From contig CAYPJE010000003.1 of the NCBI GenBank assembly GCA_964410945.1, positions 1 to 64,000 on the forward strand: a DNA stretch of 64,000 nt. The letters run 5' to 3'. Origin of the DNA: CAYPJE01 sp964410945 (lineage in GTDB: Bacteria; Fidelibacterota; Marinisomatia; Marinisomatales; TCS56). A program made the position numbers and the translations under genes. The notes beneath the pieces were generated by a model that ran no database searches, was not told the DNA's origin, and saw only the letters and a list, made by a program, of their open reading frames with translations. Below are positions 35,572-44,448 of the stretch, piece after piece; position 1 is the stretch's first letter; each line of letters begins with the position of its first letter.

Positions 35572-37775
35572 TTTATTCCGATCCTTGTATTATCAAATTT
35601 CACTGAAATAGTGAAAACACCATCCGGACTGATATCTATCTTGATTTTATAGTCTTTTACCGTTCTCCCCAGGATTTTCTTAAGAATGATTACATCCATT
35701 TCAATATTGTCCGAGGCTAGGATATCACCTGCTTCCCTGAATATCAGTCTATACTCTGCTCTTAGAAACAAAATCAGTGGCGCAATAAAGTCTTGCAAAA
35801 TCTTAATCATACCCCCGAACATCATATTCACCGGAATATGATCCTTGATTTGACTATTGGGCAGATAGCCCAAGGGAATCTTAAACAACGACACAAAAAA
35901 CCAGTAAAGAATTGTATATTTGTCCCCAATGAAATTGGTAAAATAATGTAGGTCGTTATTATTATATAGATAACCCACACCACTTTCCGATTCTGAGCGA
36001 ATATAGGTATTGTTATAGGGATCGGTTTCAACGGTCCACAGATAATCACCGGAAAGTTTATTCCATCGATGTTTATCGGAATTCACTTCCGCCTGAACTC
36101 GCAACCGTTGCCCGGGAATAAAATGTAAAACCCGGGTAATGATTTCATTCTTTACCGGGTTGGCCACTGCTTCACCTTTTTGGGGATTCCGGAAGGCCTT
36201 TAATTGAAACCCATGCTTTGCTTTAAGTAAGAACTGTCCGAAGGGATAGTCAATTGTGGGCGATCCAATATATGGTGTGGCCTGAAATTGAAAATGGAGG
36301 TGGGGATAGGGCGACCGGCCAGAATTTCCACAGCGTCCCAGAAGCTGGCCCTGTTGCACCTTATCACCAACCTCGACCACCAGGGATTTGCATTTTAAGT
36401 GACAGAGCTTTGAATACAGACTATCGGAATGTTTGATGATAATTGTGTTCCCCCAGTTATTCCTTGTGTTTATATCACCAATCGTATTATCATGAATATT
36501 ACTTACAGTTTCAACGATGGTACCGTCAGCGGGTGCGACAACGGCTTTACCATAACAGAAATAATCCTCGGCGAAATTTCCATGGTCCCTATATTCTTTC
36601 CCGTTACTATCGGAAATAATAAAATCCCAGGCATGGCGCCATTCCCCTTGATGGGTATATTCGCCTTCATGAGCCTGGCTGATAGTCCATTCGCCAAAGA
36701 AAGGGAGCGAAAACGAAATCGGGTAGGCAGCTGGAAAACGTTTGGTATTACCGGCATAAAGATAAAAATTCTTCTCGGGCTTGCCTACCTGCACTGGTGT
36801 TTCAACCAAATAGTTGGATTTGTTGTCCCGTAGTTTCAAGGCATATAAAAACATTAAGACAACCATATTAAAAGGCAGGGAATACGGAGAAAGTTTAAAG
36901 AACAGAAGCAACGTCTGTGAACCAATGGTTACCAGGACCACAATGGGTAGCAGTAACGCTATCCACCCGAAACTTACACGATTAGGTACCAGGAAATATC
37001 CACCCAAGGCAATGGCTGTTAATATGTAATTAAAACCAATAAACGTATAGCTCAGCGAATTAAACTCGATGCCAACGATAATGTAGAACAAATAGGCAAT
37101 TGAATATCCAAATATGGAAAGTACAAACGTGATTCGGGAATAAATAAGTAATCCGATGGCAATTATTATCCCGGCCAGTAACTGAAACTGGAAAAAAATG
37201 GCACCCAGCGAATAAAAGTAAATACCAAAAAAAGATGACCCGATTGATTTTTCTAGCCATTCATAGACATTAACAAAAAGAGGTCCGCCCAGGGCATATA
37301 GTTCGTTATAAAAGTAAATACCGCGCTCGCTGATGTGGAGTAGTGTTAAACTGCTCCCGGATAAGACCGCAATCCAGATGGTTAATAAAAAAGGAACGCT
37401 AAGAAAAGGTAAGCCGTATTTGCCTAGCAAACCCTGAAAAACAATAGTAAGAAAGAAGCAGATCACAGCTGTAATGGCAATATACAGGTAGAGTGGCAGG
37501 GAAGGCTGGTACAATAGACCAATCCCCAATCCGGTTAACAGTGCATTGAAACCATAGACTCCTGATGTGATCAAATATTTATTATACCCCAGCAACCAGG
37601 CCAATAAATTGGCTATCAACACTGAAAGTAAGCCACCTATCCCAGCCCCATAATCGAAAAAACTTATTCCCATTAATAAAAGGGCCAGCAATTTCGAAGT
37701 GGAAAAAAATACCTGCGAATAACTGTTCAGGATAGAGTAAATGAAATTGTTTATCTTACTGTGGCAGTTTCTCAT
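35550..37775 (-). CDS. Urea-transporter-like membrane domain fused to M23 metallopeptidase domain
   Basis: The 741-residue product has about ten membrane segments (residues about 20-310) resembling the UT family, including GYNKYLITSGVYGFNALLTG. An M23-type domain follows (about 345-510), with zinc and catalytic positions visible in HAWDF and HLHFQ, plus GNTIIIKH. A further beta-rich region (about 520-740) has no recognised family. M23 enzymes cut peptidoglycan peptides or act as scaffolds; UT channels pass urea and related small amides. It overlaps the next gene by 22 bases. Confidence 0.82.
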   Translation of the reverse strand: MRNCHSKINNFIYSILNSYSQVFFSTSKLLALLLMGISFFDYGAGIGGLLSVLIANLLAWLLGYNKYLITSGVYGFNALLTGLGIGLLYQPSLPLYLYIAITAVICFFLTIVFQGLLGKYGLPFLSVPFLLTIWIAVLSGSSLTLLHISERGIYFYNELYALGGPLFVNVYEWLEKSIGSSFFGIYFYSLGAIFFQFQLLAGIIIAIGLLIYSRITFVLSIFGYSIAYLFYIIVGIEFNSLSYTFIGFNYILTAIALGGYFLVPNRVSFGWIALLLPIVVLVTIGSQTLLLFFKLSPYSLPFNMVVLMFLYALKLRDNKSNYLVETPVQVGKPEKNFYLYAGNTKRFPAAYPISFSLPFFGEWTISQAHEGEYTHQGEWRHAWDFIISDSNGKEYRDHGNFAEDYFCYGKAVVAPADGTIVETVSNIHDNTIGDINTRNNWGNTIIIKHSDSLYSKLCHLKCKSLVVEVGDKVQQGQLLGRCGNSGRSPYPHLHFQFQATPYIGSPTIDYPFGQFLLKAKHGFQLKAFRNPQKGEAVANPVKNEIITRVLHFIPGQRLRVQAEVNSDKHRWNKLSGDYLWTVETDPYNNTYIRSESESGVGYLYNNNDLHYFTNFIGDKYTILYWFFVSLFKIPLGYLPNSQIKDHIPVNMMFGGMIKILQDFIAPLILFLRAEYRLIFREAGDILASDNIEMDVIILKKILGRTVKDYKIKIDISPDGVFTISVKFDNTRIGIKCTNDGG

Positions 37776-37784
37776 ACCGGCGGG

Positions 37785-39131
37785 TTATTTTTTGGGATTG
37801 TATTCACCTTCCGTTATCGATTCCAATTTTTCCCTATGCCTGATAATATGAGTTTCCCCACTCAAGTCTATTAGTACCACATTGGGCCGGAAAGTAATAA
37901 ACTGCATCCATTGGGTTACATTATATGCTCCGACCCGTTCAATGACCAATTGATCGCCGACATTGACCAATGGGAAATTAATTGAATCACGAATCACATC
38001 AATATTCATGCATAAAGGACCATACACAGTTGTTTCCTCCTCATATTTAGAAACATTGGTCGTAGGACAGACCGACATGTTGTACCAGAACGAGGTAAAG
38101 AGAATATTAACGCCAGCGTCAATTACCATTAAACGTTTTCCAGTACTCGAACGTTTATTGGCCAGTACTGTGGTCAGTATATACCCGGCGTCATCGATTA
38201 ATGCCCGTCCGGTTTCCAGAAACAGGACCGGCAATTTTTCATGAGGTATTTCGGAAGCAATTATCCCATTGGTAATTGCTTCTGCATATGCATCAAATGA
38301 AGGGCAGGTTTCAGAACCGGGCATGTAGGCACCTTTTAAGGTGCTTTTGGACGCAAAACCACCACCCAGATCCAGGTACTTTATCCAATGATCAAATTTC
38401 CGGTAGGTTGCCATAATCAGGTGTGATAGCTTTTGTGCTGCTATCGCATAGGCAGACGTTGACAGAATATAGGTTCCGATATGCGTATGCAGGCCGATCA
38501 GGTCAAGTTCATCAGCTAGCATTATACGGTTGATAGCATTCCAAGCTTCACCATTCTCATAATTGAAACCAAACCGATCCCACTTAGGAGAAATGCCTGT
38601 GTCCATATTGATACGGATGGCAACCCGCGCTTTTTTTCCACAATTTCGGGCAGTATCAATTAATAAATATAATTCATCAAAATGGTCAATGTGAACACAG
38701 GCATTGTTGTTTAGCGCCATAACTATATCTTCGCCGGTCTTATTAGGCCCGTTAAAAAGGATTTTCGAACCGCACACACCCAGTCTCAGCGCTTTTTCAA
38801 ATTCATATCTGGAAACAACTTCAGCCCAGGAACCCTCTTCATGATAGATACTGCAAACGGCATCCAGGTAATTTGTTTTATATGACCAGGCAAACTGGAC
38901 CTTGGGATATCTGGTTTCAAAGGCCCTTTTGGCATCATTAAATGTTTCCCGGATAGTTTTCTCGGAAAATACAAAGACTGGAGATCCATATTTTTCGATT
39001 AGGCTTGAGACAGGTATGCCATCAACATCAGCAATTATCTTTTGACGCGCCCCAAACCCAACCTTGTCCGGTACACCAGCGGTTATTTTACTGATGACAG
39101 GTTTTTCATATACTAATTTCTCCATGGTCAT
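37785..39131 (-). CDS. Fold-type III PLP decarboxylase (diaminopimelate decarboxylase-like)
   Basis: The 448-residue product is an alanine-racemase-fold PLP enzyme. The PLP Lys is in FAWSYKTN (about 85), the ring-stacking His in LHTHIGT, the phosphate loop is LDLGGGF, the EPGR equivalent is ETGRALID, and GPLCMN holds the catalytic Cys of decarboxylases. It resembles LysA but lies outside lysine genes, and its substrate may be an amino acid attached to a carrier or peptide. It overlaps the ATP-grasp gene by 4 bases. Confidence 0.85.
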   Translation of the reverse strand: MTMEKLVYEKPVISKITAGVPDKVGFGARQKIIADVDGIPVSSLIEKYGSPVFVFSEKTIRETFNDAKRAFETRYPKVQFAWSYKTNYLDAVCSIYHEEGSWAEVVSRYEFEKALRLGVCGSKILFNGPNKTGEDIVMALNNNACVHIDHFDELYLLIDTARNCGKKARVAIRINMDTGISPKWDRFGFNYENGEAWNAINRIMLADELDLIGLHTHIGTYILSTSAYAIAAQKLSHLIMATYRKFDHWIKYLDLGGGFASKSTLKGAYMPGSETCPSFDAYAEAITNGIIASEIPHEKLPVLFLETGRALIDDAGYILTTVLANKRSSTGKRLMVIDAGVNILFTSFWYNMSVCPTTNVSKYEEETTVYGPLCMNIDVIRDSINFPLVNVGDQLVIERVGAYNVTQWMQFITFRPNVVLIDLSGETHIIRHREKLESITEGEYNPKK

Positions 39132-40192
39132 ATTTCCTTATTCATCGAAATAGCAGCAAATTTTTCAACATCAACAATCATGTCATAGGAATAGCGTATA
39201 AACATTTTTCCTTTCTTGTATTCATGCATCGGATTAACCTTCCAGCCTAATGCCAGTTTTACCAATGCCTCCGGAATATTCTGTCCCGCTCCAACAGCCA
39301 GATACACCCAGGCCGGAATCCGCGGATTTATTTCAATCAGGTAATAATCATCTGATTGTGTTTTGATTAATTCCAGTTCCACCCCTCCCTTCCATCTTGT
39401 CTGTCTTATGATTGATTTTGTCAACGCTATCATTTTTTCATCAGACAAAGTAATCCCGCTCCAGGCCTTACCCAGCTCGGTAATATATTGCTTTCGCATA
39501 GGTACGGCCGCAATGGTGTTCCCATCACCATCACCAAGGGCAACCACATTCACTTCCGTCCCTTCAATAAAATCCTGCACAATGACCGGTAATCCCCATT
39601 TACCGGAAATTTTATCAAAGGCCTGCTTGGCCTGTTCCTCATTTTTTACCTTGCAGGCATCATAGAATTTTCCTTTAAGCATCACCGGATAATCAAAGAT
39701 TTCTTCTATGTCCGAAATCTTGTCTTTGCTGGCCAATTCCATAATCTCTGGAGTCATGATATTATATTTTTTCCCAAAATCAGATAGTTTATCCTTCTGT
39801 CTTTCCTCAAATTGATTTAAGGTTGGCAAAAACGTATTTATCCCCTGATTTGCCAATCGTTTTTCATTAATGATAAATGAAAATAGTTCGGCGTCAAAAT
39901 TGGGTATAAGCACATCTATGTTTTCCTGTTGGTGGATATATTCGATACGTTCCACCAATTCATCTGAACCTGAACTCGGGTATGGTATCTTAAAAATCCT
40001 GTCACATAAGTTTACCATGTAAATCCCCGGCTCCATGTTCTCGTAAACCAGGCCAATTATCCTGGTCTCAAAATCACACGATTCCTTGATACCACGAATT
40101 ACCGGAATACCGGGGCCGGGATTATCCGTATTGTTCAACCCGGTTACCGCTATTGTTATCTTCTGCTTATTATCTGAATTCAAGTTGCCCAT
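39128..40192 (-). CDS. ATP-grasp ligase (CarB-like)
   Basis: The 354-residue product has an N-terminal Rossmann-like region (about 10-120) and an ATP-grasp domain (about 130-330). The ATP-binding and metal strands are visible in VMLKGKF, GLPVIVQDFIEGTEVNVVA and YYLIEINPRIPAW, the last carrying the conserved Glu-x-Asn metal ligands. It would form an amide bond via an acyl phosphate. Its start lies inside the end of the PqqD-like gene. Substrates are unknown. Confidence 0.87.
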   Translation of the reverse strand: MGNLNSDNKQKITIAVTGLNNTDNPGPGIPVIRGIKESCDFETRIIGLVYENMEPGIYMVNLCDRIFKIPYPSSGSDELVERIEYIHQQENIDVLIPNFDAELFSFIINEKRLANQGINTFLPTLNQFEERQKDKLSDFGKKYNIMTPEIMELASKDKISDIEEIFDYPVMLKGKFYDACKVKNEEQAKQAFDKISGKWGLPVIVQDFIEGTEVNVVALGDGDGNTIAAVPMRKQYITELGKAWSGITLSDEKMIALTKSIIRQTRWKGGVELELIKTQSDDYYLIEINPRIPAWVYLAVGAGQNIPEALVKLALGWKVNPMHEYKKGKMFIRYSYDMIVDVEKFAAISMNKEI

Positions 40193-40433
40193 CCTGTACG
40201 ATTATCTGGTAATACTTCAACAATGTCACAAATTCGTAGAAATCTTTTTCAAAGATCAGGTCGTCAATATTATACCGGGATAGGAAATCCTGTTTGATTT
40301 CGTCCGGTTTTTGACCCAGATTGATCATTTTCACCAATTCCAGGGCCACCGGATTCAAATTAAAGGAATCCCCAGTCTTTGAATTGAACAGGAAACCGTT
40401 TTCGCTGATATTCACTTCGTTTGATATTTTCAT
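40170..40433 (-). CDS. PqqD-like (RiPP recognition element) protein
   Basis: The 87-residue product matches the PqqD fold: three N-terminal beta strands (NEVNISENGFLFNSKTGDSF) followed by a helical part (LNPVALELVKMINLG...FLSRYNID) and a final amphipathic helix. PqqD proteins present precursor peptides to modifying enzymes. AAGGAGAT lies upstream of the ATG. It is the first clear gene of the six-gene operon, suggesting that the ATP-grasp and decarboxylase act on a peptide or carrier. Confidence 0.82.
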   Translation of the reverse strand: MKISNEVNISENGFLFNSKTGDSFNLNPVALELVKMINLGQKPDEIKQDFLSRYNIDDLIFEKDFYEFVTLLKYYQIIVQDGQLEFR

Positions 40434-40451
40434 CTCCTTGATAATCCTACA

Positions 40452-40547
40452 TTATTTATTCACATTATTCGCATTTATAATCTTGAGGAATTCGGTTCCT
40501 TCTATGAAGTTTGACAAACAAATCGGTAAAATATTCCAATTTATCAT
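40452..40547 (-). CDS. Candidate 31-residue peptide upstream of the PqqD-like gene
   Basis: An ATG-started frame of 31 codons ends with TAA 18 bases before the PqqD-like ATG. The peptide begins MINWNILPIC and ends NNVNK, with one Cys. It could be the precursor peptide expected beside a PqqD protein. However, the ribosome site is weak and the region is AT-rich, so chance is a real alternative. Confidence 0.2.
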   Translation of the reverse strand: MINWNILPICLSNFIEGTEFLKIINANNVNK

Positions 40548-40581
40548 TCTTGCGTTCTCATACAATAAATCGTTTGTCAAA
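40510..40581. promoter_or_regulatory. Long-spaced inverted repeat upstream of the PqqD operon
   Basis: Arms TTTGACAAAC (40510-40519) and GTTTGTCAAA (40572-40581) are exact reverse complements, 52 bases apart. Read leftward the right arm contains TTGACA, a -35-like word. The pair could be a regulator site or part of a promoter. Confidence 0.35.
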
Positions 40582-40671
40582 ACCAGTTGCCAGATTCAAT
40601 TAATCCATTGATTCATTTCAGAAATATGGAGTTGTGCTTAAGCTGGACATCATCTGGAACGAATATACCCA

Positions 40672-41410
40672 CTACATGCAGTTTCCATTATTGGTAATAT
40701 CATTTTCATATTCAATCACAAAGGCATAAAAAGTGGCCTTTTTCCCTCCCCGCAGATCACCGAAGCGGACTGGAAAATCGGCCCAAGTGGAAACGCGGGC
40801 AGATATTTCACCATAGCACATAACATCCTGATTTCCGTCGGTTGCATTGTTGGGCTGGTCATTGTTTCTGGGATCGGCATTGTAAACACCATCATCCAAA
40901 TTTTTACACCAGTTGGTATAGTCCATACTGTTTCCGCTCAGCCAACGCCAACCTTCGGCCGGTGTGGATTCCCGGGAATTATCATACTCCTGAAAACCGC
41001 CTATCGGAGGGCCATTGGTGACACCAGTCTCTGGCCAGACATACCAGTAGTCAGCATGATCAACCAGTGAAAATACAAATTCATTCTCATCCTGTGTTTC
41101 AGGGCAAACCAGATAACCACCGCTGATTTGAGCCAGAGAAGCCGCACATAGCCATTCCACACCCCCATTTGGAATTTCGATCAACTCATAATAGTGCGTG
41201 TCTCCATTTTCATTGGTAAAGCAGACCGCCTTTTTCTGATGTAGCTGCCGATTTCGTCCCAACCTCGGTATACATTCTCAAAACTTGATTTGGGATAAAA
41301 ATCAGTAATATCCAGAGATGAACTTACTTGCGTAATAAGATCCTTTTTTACTTCCCTGTAGAAATAATCACCAGGCTCAGTGCAGAAAACATAAGCAGTA
41401 TTCTTTTCAT
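40672..41410 (-). pseudogene. Broken gene for a secreted C-type-lectin-fold protein
   Basis: The leftward frame 40672-41262 encodes a C-type-lectin domain: Y-E-L opening, WRWLSGN, YTNW, NNDQPNNATDG and a C-terminal strand. Upstream, a typical signal peptide starts at ATG 41410 (MKRILLMFSALSLV...) but reaches TAA after 20 codons. A further frame (41181-41340) links to the lectin part only if one base is added in the A-run near 41230. At least two frameshifts are therefore needed. It is either a decayed gene or affected by sequence errors in A-runs. No start fits the lectin part alone. Confidence 0.65.
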
Positions 41411-41885
41411 CACTCAATTCCTTCAACTGAGGAGTTTATCCTCGCTCTATACCTTAGACGTCATTTCAAGGAAAAACCTGTACATAATTGATACAGAGGT
41501 ATATAACCAAAAAAGCATACTGTGGTGCAACGACCGGCCTAGCAGTCCAGCCTGGCTGTGAAATAACCAGCAAAAATGAGGTGTAATACTATCCCAGCTA
41601 ATATGCTTCCAGGGGATCTCTATCCACCTGGCATTGAAAGAACTTCAATCAACCCGCTAAAAATCTGCTAATCCTATCTATTTTTACCTATATCAGTCAT
41701 AGCATCTATAGAAATCGTAACTAAACTGAGGGATAATAATTGATGGGGAGTGTTATATCAATACATCAAATAAAATCTCTAATACAAAAAATTACTGATA
41801 CCCGTATAGCACAATTCCATCGCCTATACTTTACCCCTACGATGGAAATAGCAGAGGCCGATTAATAATTACTCAGATGAAATTC
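41411..41885. other. AT-rich gene-free stretch at the right end of the island
   Basis: No coding frame longer than chance is seen. A weak inverted repeat TTCCATCG (41815-41822) and CGATGGAA (41840-41847) is the only structure noted. It directly abuts the flanking repeat at 41886 and separates the lectin pseudogene from fumarase. Confidence 0.5.
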
Positions 41886-42003
41886 GTAGGGACAAGATTC
41901 GAATCTTGTCCCTACCTGAAAATTATATTCCGATCAACTCCTTGGCAATTTTATCGGAATCGGTTTTGATCTTGTCGTGGAGTGAATTGCCATGGGAATC
42001 CAT
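41886..42003. repeat. Direct repeat copy B: 3' end of the functional fumarase beta gene
   Basis: It includes the perfect palindrome GTAGGGACAAGATTC plus reverse complement (41886-41915) and the last 27 codons of the fumarase beta gene. It matches 33453-33570. With that copy it brackets the AT-rich block 33571-41885. Confidence 0.92.
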
Positions 42004-42501
42004 GGTTACCACACAGGGGAAATCCTTCACTTTCAGGACCCACATGGCTTCCGGTACGCCGAATTCCTCCAGCTTGATCACGTCGGTAACTTTTTCCACC
42101 GACTTGGCCAGCAGGGTGGCGGCGCCACCGATGGCATGGAGGTAAACGGCACCTGATTCCTGCAGCCCTGCCAGAGTCTTGGCACCCATTCCGCCTTTCC
42201 CCATCACACCGCGCAGTTTATAATCTTTGATCACGTCAGCCTGGTAGGGCTCTTCGCGTATTGACGTTGTAGGCCCGGCCGCCACGAATTTCCATTCGTC
42301 ACCTTCCTTGGATACCACCGGTCCGCAGTGATAGATCACCGAACCTTCCAGCAGGCTACGGACCTCCTCAGGCTGTTCTTCAATCAGCCAGGCATGGGCC
42401 GCATCACGACCAGTGACCATGATACCATTCAGGGCAACTTCATCACCAACCTTCAGCTGGCGAACATCTTCCTCATTCAGCGGTAATTGCATCCTAATCA
42501 T
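41923..42501 (-). CDS. fumB: Class I fumarate hydratase, beta subunit
   Basis: The 192-residue product is the C-terminal (swivelling) domain of the Fe-S-dependent fumarase/tartrate dehydratase family, with GPTTSIR, MGKGGM and HAIGGAA motifs. The alpha subunit is encoded just upstream and the reading frames overlap by 8 bases. GAGGTGAG precedes the ATG. The complex interconverts fumarate and malate in the TCA cycle. The gene's 3' end is the source of the duplicated fragment at 33453-33570. Confidence 0.93.
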   Translation of the reverse strand: MIRMQLPLNEEDVRQLKVGDEVALNGIMVTGRDAAHAWLIEEQPEEVRSLLEGSVIYHCGPVVSKEGDEWKFVAAGPTTSIREEPYQADVIKDYKLRGVMGKGGMGAKTLAGLQESGAVYLHAIGGAATLLAKSVEKVTDVIKLEEFGVPEAMWVLKVKDFPCVVTMDSHGNSLHDKIKTDSDKIAKELIGI

Positions 42502-43381
42502 AGCTCACCTCGCTTTCCCTGAAGGTCATTTCCCGGTGCCGGTCGGCCCAGCACATGTAGGCTATCGAGACAAAAAATGAGGCCGGCAGCCGATGGACCT
42601 GGCCGATTTTCACGCCCAGTACGGTGGTCTTGCCACCGAATCCCAGGGGGCCGATCCCCAATTTGTTCAGATCGGTAAACAGCCGTTTTTCAAGTGCATC
42701 CAGCTGTTCATCGGAATTACTGTCATCCAGTTTGCGGAACAATTGCTGCTTGGCCATGACCATACCTGTGGCCCGGTCACCGCCGACGCCAATACCCAGT
42801 ACACCGGGAGCGCAGCCCAATCCCTGGGCCTTGTTTACCGCATCGATAATGCATTTGTACACGCCTTCAAGATTCCGGCCGGCTTTCAGGCCGCTGTCCG
42901 GGAGCTTGTATTGTGTCGACACATTCTCACAGCCACCACCTTTCAACGCCAGCTGAACCCGGATAGCCGGTTCGTCCCATTCATCAAAATGGATGTATGG
43001 TGACATCACACCGGTATTATCACCTGAATTCTTACCGGTCACCGAATCAACGGCATTGGGACGCAGGTAGGCTTTGGCGGTTGCCATTTTAGTTGCTTCG
43101 ACAATGGCGGATTCAACCTTCCGCAGGGATACACCCTCCGGAATAGTGACGAAATGAATATTAGTGCCCGTATCCTGGCAGATCGGAGTACTGTCATCAC
43201 GAGCCATATCCACATTTTTCAGCATCGATCCCAGGACCGATTTGGCAGCGCTGTCCTGATCCTCATTGTCGCGGGCTTCTTCCATGGCCTTAATCACATC
43301 TTGTGGAAGCTGCGTGGATGTACGGCGGATCAGTTCAAGAACCGCGTCCTGAAATTTGTCCACGTTCAGTTTGAAACTCAT
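42494..43381 (-). CDS. fumA: Class I fumarate hydratase, alpha subunit
   Basis: The 295-residue product carries the three cysteines that bind the catalytic 4Fe-4S cluster, visible in PICQDTGTN, GGGCENVS and GCAPGVLGIGVGGDR. It matches the N-terminal part of the single-chain fumarases split into two genes, common in anaerobes. It is followed in the same direction by fumB and preceded by the 2-oxoacid oxidoreductase genes, suggesting a TCA operon (46280 to 41923). Confidence 0.94.
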   Translation of the reverse strand: MSFKLNVDKFQDAVLELIRRTSTQLPQDVIKAMEEARDNEDQDSAAKSVLGSMLKNVDMARDDSTPICQDTGTNIHFVTIPEGVSLRKVESAIVEATKMATAKAYLRPNAVDSVTGKNSGDNTGVMSPYIHFDEWDEPAIRVQLALKGGGCENVSTQYKLPDSGLKAGRNLEGVYKCIIDAVNKAQGLGCAPGVLGIGVGGDRATGMVMAKQQLFRKLDDSNSDEQLDALEKRLFTDLNKLGIGPLGFGGKTTVLGVKIGQVHRLPASFFVSIAYMCWADRHREMTFRESEVSYD

Positions 43382-43410
43382 ACTATCCCCTCTCTTTGGA
43401 TTAACTACTG

Positions 43411-44444
<1,034 letters not shown>

Positions 44445-44448
<4 letters not shown>

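Noticed and set aside
41181..41426. An 81-residue frame starting at 41426 as an independent gene
   Set aside because: Its first part is out of frame with a much better signal peptide at 41410 and its end is out of frame with the lectin domain, so it is part of a disrupted gene.
33453..42003. An integrase-bearing prophage or conjugative element as explanation for the island
   Set aside because: No integrase, transposase, phage or conjugation gene was seen between the repeats; the block holds only the operon and a pseudogene, so I describe repeats without naming an element type.
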